From NCBI GenBank assembly GCA_958510825.1, contig OY294047.1, positions 3,782,001 to 3,846,000 of the forward strand: 64,000 bases of DNA, written 5' to 3'. The position numbers and the translations under genes are program-made. Position 1 is the stretch's first letter. Each line of letters opens with the position of its first letter. Positions 57,317 to 64,000 of the stretch are shown here, one piece after another. Under the pieces are notes generated by a model. That model was not told the DNA's origin. It did not search any database and worked only from the letters and a program-made list of their open reading frames with translations. The DNA is from Brachypterus glaber. Lineage: Eukaryota > Arthropoda > Insecta > Coleoptera > Kateretidae.

Positions 57317-60300
57317 GTAAGTATTGCTTAAAACCACCGTTTTATTCATTTATAAAAAAAATAAATCTCTTTTAGGATCCTTAAACATTTCCATAGAGTT
57401 GTACAAACTCATTTGAGAAGATTTTGCAGTATTAACAGTGCTGAACTAACAGTACGCACATTTTGTGATTTATATGTTAATTTACCATACCATATTAGTT
57501 TAAAACCATTATGTGTTCATAAATATCAAAATTGTGATAAATTATTAATTCATTTGACGGGCACTGATAAAGAATTAGTTAAGTACACAATAGATGGAAA
57601 CAGAATAAACATATTTTGTGATGACAATGAAGAAGGAGATATTGTTTGTAATATAAAAGCTCCAATAAAAGCAAGTAATATCAGTTCATCTTCTAAGTAT
57701 ATAGGGGAGCGTTCAAATATTACATAACGCAAATTGTACCAAAATTCATACACTTCATATCCCGGTTCTCGTGTTATTATAGATTATAGAGATTTCATAT
57801 TTTGGCTACCCCCCCCCCCCCTAATAGGGGGGGTAGCCAGAATATGAAATTTCTACAGCCTTGAATAAGGCAAGAACTGAGATGAAGTGTATGAATTTTG
57901 GTATATTTTGCATTACGTAATACTTGAACATTCCCTGGACTCCAGAGTGCCTCTAGAAGGGACCTAATTACAGTTCCTTTAATTATAATATAATTATATT
58001 ATAATTTTACCAAGGTTTAACAAAATGTACAGGAAGGTAATTTTTAAAACATGTTTTTATAAATGTTTTTTTTTCTGTATGATATTTAAAAAAACTGTCA
58101 GTAAAAAATATTCAAAATTAAAAATAAAGTTAAAAAGAGAAACATGGTGAGCAATTACTATGCAGCTGTCACTAGTTGCTGTTGCTGGTATTCCAGTACT
58201 TTTTTTCCCCTAAAGAGAAAGTACTGTGACCAACCTGAAACTTAAAAAAAAAGTTGCACAAAGGCACCAACAGGAATTTTGATAGAGGGCAAGCCTATTT
58301 GGCTTTCCAAGAATATCGATAAAAAGTTTTTTGCCAAATCACCAACAAGGGTGTAAAATGGAACAGAAATCTGATGTACCAAGCACCTTAGAATTATTAA
58401 AAACCTAACAGAATAATATATACCTCAAAACCCTGGGGCCCAAAGGTGGGGCCCACCATTAGTAGGTTTTTCAAAAAATCCTGATTTAAAAAAAATATGT
58501 TCTTTTGTCTGATTTTTCCCTGATGTATTATTTTTTTTTTATTATTTTTATTTTTATGTATTTATTGACTTAAAATTGCTACAGAGAAGAGCCCCAAATA
58601 AGCTTAAGCTTGTGCTAGGGGCTCTCCATTAATTTTGATACAAAATTATAAAATTAGAAAGGTGTCTACAGGTAATAATCACATTAAATTTGGCAGGTTT
58701 TCTTCAAGTTTTCTGTTCCTCTTATATTACTTAACTCTTGTAGTGAGGCCATACCATTTTTTTGATAATTTGTTAACTTAAAATATTAATATATACCTGA
58801 AAACCCAGGGGCCCCCATGGTGGTGGCCCACCATCAGCAGGTCCCTGATCCCCAATTTTCAAAAAGATATAACTTTTCCCTGATAGATTAAATTCCCTGA
58901 TATTTCGCAGATTTTTCCAGAATGTGGCCACCCTGTTAATTGTAATATTGCTGCCTAGGCTTCCTCTTTTTTTTTGCCCTTTTTTAGTGAGATAATTAAC
59001 GAGATCCCTCTTAGTTACTCAATTCACCAAGAGTGGTTCTTGTCTGGCTTGGCACCATGCCCACTCCTGTTTTGATTATAGAAAATTTCCAGTCTTCTGC
59101 AAGACCTTTTCTTTTTCTTTTCCTTCTTCCCTTTTCGTGTTTGTTTGTGTTGTGTTAGCTATTGACAAGGCTGTTTTTTTCTAATTTGTTATTATATTTG
59201 CGCATGCGCTAGTATATAAAAAAAAATCTGTACGTATAAAAACTTCTTTACATGTTAGTTGCTTCCAAATCAAAATTTATCAGCATTATAAATGATTAAA
59301 AAACATAAAATGCCCTTCTTACTCCAATATAATCACATGTTCGTCATTTTACTGCACATCATCCATACAATCTAAAATACTAAAACACTTGATGCTAAAA
59401 ATTAAACGCGATTAACGGATTACCTAATTCTTGCCAAAATTACATGTTGCTCGTTTTACGGGTGAAAAGCAACTTCGTGCTGCCTAGGCTATTAATTAGT
59501 CTTAAGCCTAATGGGAAATATGACACTGACACAGGAACTGTAATTGAGGGCCTCTTAGAGGGACTCTAGGTCTTACCATAAAGCTTCCCTTACCTATAAT
59601 TATAGTTCTGACCCTTTAAAGGGTCAGACCAAAATTAAGAAACCCCACTCAGATTAATAAGAGTGCTATTATTTATCAATGCTCAAATGATATACTTATA
59701 CACTCACCGACTTTAAATTTGGGGCACCTAAAAAATTGCCATTTTTTAAATTCAAATATTACTAAAACTACTTAATGGATTTGACTGATTCTTTTTTTTG
59801 TTTTAAAGCTTAAACATTCCCAATTTTGTTTTTATTAAGAATTATTTATTCTCATAAACGACTTTCAGCGATTCAATATAATTACTTTCCCCGAGGCAAG
59901 TCTTGCGTTAGTAAAAAAAAAATTAAAAAAATTATTGCTTTTCTTACGTTTCTCAGCGTTCTATATCCAAAAAATATGATTTCCGTAAAAAAAAATCTGT
60001 GTCCGGGAAATTTGTGACCACGATAACTCAAGAACGCTTTAAGCTAAACACTTCAAATTTGGACCATAGGTTGATTATCCAAAGTTCTAGGCTGGGATTA
60101 TTTTTGGTAAAAATCGTAGTGGGGTAAGGGGGTAAAATGGAGTAAAAACAATTTTTTCAAAAAAACTTCACTGTATTTTCCGTTTTACAAAGAAACTTTT
60201 TTGAAAAAAAAAAATAAATAAAAATGAAAGTTTTTTTATTTTTATTTATTTTTTTCGTTTTTGATTTTAATGGACCTAGGCCTATAGGGGAAAGTATTAT

Positions 60301-61869
60301 TTTGTGGCAGGAGTATTTTTTGTTCTTTTAGTTTTACCCTGGCAGCAATTTTTGTATTTTTACATTTTTTTTGTCAAAAAATAGCGCAGCTCACACCGTG
60401 AGCTTGTTACGTTCTAGTACCATTTGGGTGTTTTTGCTTTACCAGTGCAAGCAATTTTAAATAGTTGACTTTTGATTGATTTGACTTGTTATTTTTAGAT
60501 ATGTACATAAAGTCTGATAAAAATATAGATTTAGGACATTTTCAAGGAGATAAAATTTATTTAGATTCTAAAAATGGTACAATTACTGTAAATAAATTTC
60601 ATGGAGATAAACTTAATGTTAAAACAAATAATGGAAATATTAACTTAAATGGATCAATTGTGGCCACTTCTGTCCAGGCAGTGGTACAGGAAACAGGGGT
60701 AAGTAAAAATACATTGCCCAGTAAAAGAGCTTTCCCATTTTTCACCTCCGCGCGTGAAATGGATTTTTTATTAACAAATTCACTTTTGGCAACTTTAAAA
60801 ACCCCAGCAACCTTAAACACCCCGATATACCAATTTTTACGAAAACTACCCCCCGCCCCGCAGGGAGTGGAGTTACAATTTTTTTATTATCAGATTCACT
60901 TTCAGCAACCTCAAAAATCCCAATTTAAAATTTTTCACGAAAACTACCCCTCGCCCCTCAGGGGGTGGAGTTAGAATTGTTTTGTTATTAGATTCACTTT
61001 CAGCAACCTTTAAAACCCCAATTTTCACGAAAACTATTCAGATTCGTCGACCCCAAAAACCCCTATATGCATATACATATATGTATACAAATTAAGACGA
61101 AAATATTTAAAAATATTTCCCCCTCGTTCCCGCGGGGGTGGAGTTTGAAAATTTTGATTATCAGATTCAATTTCAGCAACCTTAAAAACCCCTATATAGA
61201 AATTTTCAAATTTTTGTAAAAAAAATGCATTTTCCCATTTGCTCCCTTGCCGCACCCCAATATTCACCAAAAACAACCCCGAGCGAGAACTTTTGTCAAC
61301 ATACCTGCATGTCAAATTTTAAGTCTCTATCTTAAAGGTTAAGTTATCGTGTTCACAAGATTTCCAAGATAGACCACCGATCGAGCGACAATTTTTTTTG
61401 CTCGAAACTGATTTATATATATCGACATAAAACGCAAAAATAAGCAAAAAGGCTGTAGAGATTTACGTTATACGTAATACTTGAACGTTTCCCAAGGCTT
61501 TCCCGAAAATTTGAAAAGTTTCAAAATGGGAAACGATACGCCTGCCAACTAGAGGTTGTCGCCGAGTGGCCAAAACAAGCAAAATCCTCACGTATTTGTG
61601 TATTATATTAGTTGTCTTTTCCTTAAATATATTTCTTATTAGTAGTTATCTATTCTTTATTTTATTCTGTATTCTTTCATATTTTTAGAATATTTCTACA
61701 GGGAAATTGCAAAGTCTTAATGTTTTACTCCAAGGTAATACTGGTAATATTACTGTAGATTCATCATATAGTGGAGAAAGTAATTTTGTATTGAAGAAGG
61801 GAAACTTGGATGTACATAACATTCACAAACATTGTAAAATAAAACTGGATGAAGGAAGTTTAAATATGA
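57315..61869 (+). CDS. FAM185A-like DUF4097 protein, 3' end outside window
   Basis: Function unproven; DUF4097 proteins are predicted beta-helix repeat proteins. Exons: 57315-57316 (AT), 57376-57674, 60499-60698, 61689-61869; phases 2,1,0,1. Exon 2 contains no other in-frame Met, so the split AT|G is the only plausible start. The protein opens MILKHFHRVVQTHLRRFC, basic and without acidic residues, as for a mitochondrial presequence. Later, AP-IKA resembles FAM185A, and short G-I-T-V strands recur: KNGTITVNKF, NNGNINLNGS, NTGNITVDSS, KKGNLDVHNI. 227 codons are in the window; human FAM185A is about 390, so about a third is missing. Starts about 490 bp after the FASTKD4-type stop. Confidence 0.8.
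57704..57935. mobile_element. PIF/Harbinger-like MITE
   Basis: Ends GGGGAGCGTTCAAATATTAC / ACGTAATACTTGAACATTCCC around a C-run/G-run core. The target duplication is no longer clear. It starts 29 bp after a DUF4097-gene donor. Confidence 0.7.
58415..58870 (+). repeat. diverged direct repeat, CCCTGGGGCCC
   Basis: Two related stretches (58420-58540 and 58795-58910) share ATATATACCTSAAAACCC, GGTGGGGCCCACCAT and TTTTTCCCTGATG motifs. An AGCCCCAAATAAGCTT piece between them (58588) recurs at 40957. Confidence 0.5.
60700..61290 (-). repeat. GC-punctuated minisatellite, inverted copy
   Basis: Units with GAAAACTACCCCCCGCCCC, CAGATTCACTTTCAGCAACC; starts with TGCCCAGTAAAAGAGCTTTC. Same family as 11195-12065, opposite orientation. 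The open frame continuing from exon 60499-60698 into it is intronic read-through. Confidence 0.75.
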
Positions 61870-61989
61870 GTAAGCATCTTTTTAAATAGGTGGACTGTGC
61901 ATGTGGGTTCGAATTCCGGCTGGGGCATGGTTATGTATCGATGCCCTTGAAAATGCTAAGTTGCGTTATCATTTAAAAATTGATATACT

Positions 61990-62330
61990 TTTTTGTTTGT
62001 CAATTTTTTATTACAATATAGAGTACAGGAAATGGTTTTTTTAACTATGTATTTTTCATAGCACGGGCTCTTTTACGACATTTTCCATGACGGCTCTTAA
62101 CATGTCTGGCTTAAGCTGTTGGATAGTTATGGGCTTGTTGACATACACCCGGTCCTTTAGGTAGTATTACGCGATATCGGTTGCCGTTCACCGTAACTGT
62201 ATTGCCTTTTTCCTCGCGGAAGTAAGGCCCGATTACCAATTGGGATGTTACATCGCACCAAACCGTGAACTTGATGGGGTGCAATTCACGTTAATGTCAT
62301 TTTGAATACATTTATAAAAAAATATCTAAA
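61990..62330 (-). pseudogene. Tc1/mariner-like transposase fragment
   Basis: On the minus strand the frame reads LHPIKFTVWCDVTSQLVIGPYF, then VTVNGNRYR, a familiar stretch of DDE transposases of insect mariner/Tc-like elements. It is then frame-broken before a C-terminal MLRAVMENVVKEPVL remnant. Only the C-terminal part remains. Confidence 0.75.
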
Positions 62331-62344
62331 AAACTGTTTTTCTT

Positions 62345-62965
62345 TTATAGGGTTTCTAACTGTCTATCATTGAATTATAGAATCAAAGTATTTAATGCCA
62401 TAATTCAACCGCACTTTGATTACTGTTCCAGTGTGTTGTACTTAATGGATAAGAATTGTATTGATCAATTGCAGGTATTACATAATAGAGGTATGCGTTC
62501 TATTTTACGAGTTAATAAATATACTCCCATTAGATTAATGCTGGATTCTCTTCAGTGACAATCAGTATCCAATAGATTAAAACTTAGAGCTATGCTATTT
62601 ATTTTCAAGCTAAAATGGGGATTACTTCCAATGTATTATAATGAATTTATTACGTTGAATAATGATGTTCATGATTACCCTACTAGGTCAAGAAATGATT
62701 TTAGAATTAGACAAATTAATTTAAGTAGTGCTGCTAAAAGTCTTTTTGTCAAAGGATTTGATTTTTTAATAAACTCCCAAATGATATAAAAAACTGTGAT
62801 ACTGTTAATCAATTTAAGAGAGAGATTTTTATTTATCTATCAAGTAATTAATATACATATATAGGATATAATTTTGAATATTTGTGATTTTTTTAGGTTA
62901 TAAATTCAAATTCAATTTGTAAGTTTATTAGGATTCCTAAATAAAGATTATTATTATTATTATTA
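62345..62965 (+). mobile_element. LINE 3' fragment between transposase pieces
   Basis: Frame NYRIKVFNAIIQPHFDYCSS, stop at 62556-62558, then a second piece with DYPTRSRNDFRI. This is the C-terminal region of LINE ORF2. Ends in a (TTA)n-like tail near 62950-62968. Two frames, so not functional. Confidence 0.8.
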
Positions 62966-62967
62966 TT

Positions 62968-63110
62968 ATACATGTTAAGAGAAGTCATGGAAACGGTCGT
63001 GAAAAGAGCCCGTGCTTGCAAAGCGGAAAATGGACGTCATTTAAAAGACATGATTTTTAATTAATTCATTTCATGTACTCTATATTGTAAAAGAAATAAA
63101 TAAAAAAAAT
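62968..63110 (+). pseudogene. transposase C-terminal fragment, inverted to 61990-62330
   Basis: Frame MLREVMETVVKRARACKAEN then GRHLKDMIFN-stop, the C-terminus of the same transposase on the opposite strand. The 3' flank TCATGTACTCTATATTGTAA mirrors 62015-62035. Confidence 0.75.
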
Positions 63111-63125
63111 ACCAAACAAAATTAT

Positions 63126-63381
63126 GGGAGGATTGGTGTAGTGGACTACCGCGTCGTACTTAACGAGTTTACTACCCAAAAGCGTGAGTTCGATTCTCAC
63201 CGGCGCCGATTTGCCTTTTTCAGTTAATTAATAACTGAAATTTGGCGAAGGCGTAAGTGAAGCGGACACTCCCTATAAATTGGTTCGAAAGTCAATTAAA
63301 GCCGGTGGTTCCCTCTACTACTAGCCCACACAAGTCCTGGACTTAGGGGATGCTTAATTAAGTAGAATAGTACGAGATTAA
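63126..63381 (+). mobile_element. tRNA-derived SINE, third copy
   Basis: A box TGGTGTAGTGG, B box GAGTTCGATTCTC, and the same body and 3' end (AGTAGAATAGTACGAGATTAAA) as 15828-16086. Confidence 0.85.
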
Positions 63382-63542
63382 ACAAAAAATGTAATGTAAA
63401 AAAAGTTATTCAATTTTTATATGGTAAAGCGACTTATGGACCATAACCGACACAGTTGAATGTCGGAATGTACTAAAGGGTACAACCTTTTTTAAAAAAT
63501 ATAAAAAAGTCCAAACTATAAATTATTAAATTTTAATTACTT

Positions 63543-63990
63543 TTATCCAACACCTTCACAGAAACACTTGTTTTGAGCACTATTTTAAATGTCAAAAGTG
63601 AGTTTTTTTCCACTAGTGAAAAAAATTTTTCACCCACTCTTTTACGTACAGCTTTTGATCTCACCCAAAATTAGTTACATACCCTATTAATTAAGTATTA
63701 TAACTATTCTATAAATAGAATCACGTTAACTAAACCATAAAAATTAAAGAAACCCCAAATTATTCTTTAGTTTTTGAATAAAATACTGTTTTTATTAAAA
63801 ATTCTGTCATCAAAGCGTCCATTTTGACGTTTGTAAGAAATGTAAAACTAGCAATTGTTTATTTTTAATAGGCATACTTAGGCCATGGCTACCTATTATT
63901 TTAGTATTAAGAAAACTTAATCTTAATATTTTTGACATAATTTTTCGCAAAATTATAGATTTTTATTTAAAAATAAAAGGTGTTGGATAA
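63543..63990. mobile_element. 448-bp element, TIR TTATCCAACACCT, second copy
   Basis: Near-identical to 47871-48321. Confidence 0.8.
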
Positions 63991-64000
63991 AATTAAATTC

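Noticed and set aside
59190..59225. GCGCATGCGC (NRF-1-like) followed by TATATAAA
   Set aside because: Intronic, isolated, with no exon start nearby.
61548..61590. GTCGCCGAGTGG resembling a tRNA-Ser/Leu A box
   Set aside because: No matching B box or stems downstream at the right distance.
61885..61930. tRNA-like GGGTTCGAATTCCGGC
   Set aside because: Only a T-arm-like half is present; more likely a SINE remnant.
1..64000. CRISPR arrays, operons, Shine-Dalgarno sites
   Set aside because: Intron-bearing nuclear eukaryotic DNA; tandem arrays here lack spacer-repeat structure.

Overview
The window looks like insect nuclear DNA: AT-rich, genes split by short and long GT-AG introns, and crowded with small inverted-repeat transposons (MITEs), tRNA-derived SINEs and LINE tails. 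The CPEB gene is the arthropod orb type (CPEB1 class). I cannot fix the insect order. One assembly gap of 200 N lies at 32053-32252. All gene models come from reading splice sites and phase by eye and from remembered family sequences; no alignment was run.

Layout. (1) About 1.44-31.0 kb, + strand: orb/CPEB1, complete, 11 coding exons, 557 codons, with two RRMs and a C-terminal ZZ domain. (2) 33.3-35.1 kb, + strand: the last two (perhaps three) exons of an unrecognised small gene, whose start may lie in or near the N gap. (3) 44.6-40.6 kb, - strand: a PEX11C-type peroxisomal membrane protein, four exons, 212 codons. (4) 45.1-56.8 kb, + strand: a FASTKD4/TBRG4-type mitochondrial RNA-binding protein, seven exons, 550 codons, ending in a RAP domain. 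Genes 3 and 4 are head to head, 525 bp apart. (5) From about 57.2 kb, + strand: a FAM185A-like DUF4097 gene whose ATG is split by an intron; its 3' end is outside the window.

Much of the rest is repeats. Insertion sites can be read base by base for several families: TA-duplicating (Tc1/mariner-like), TTA/TAA-duplicating (PIF/Harbinger-like), 8-bp-duplicating (hAT-like), and a five-copy family with hairpins at both ends and no clear target duplication. Elements are nested up to three deep. Two points stand out. A perfect 234-bp inverted repeat in orb intron 1 would fold into a long double-stranded RNA. The hairpin-ended family has duplicated flanking DNA at two of its five insertions.

The genes have no evident shared pathway: orb is a translational regulator, PEX11C shapes peroxisomes, FASTKD4 acts on mitochondrial RNA, and the DUF4097 protein has a leader that could target mitochondria. 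The FASTKD4 and DUF4097 genes both have a GGTTA-type motif at the 5' end.
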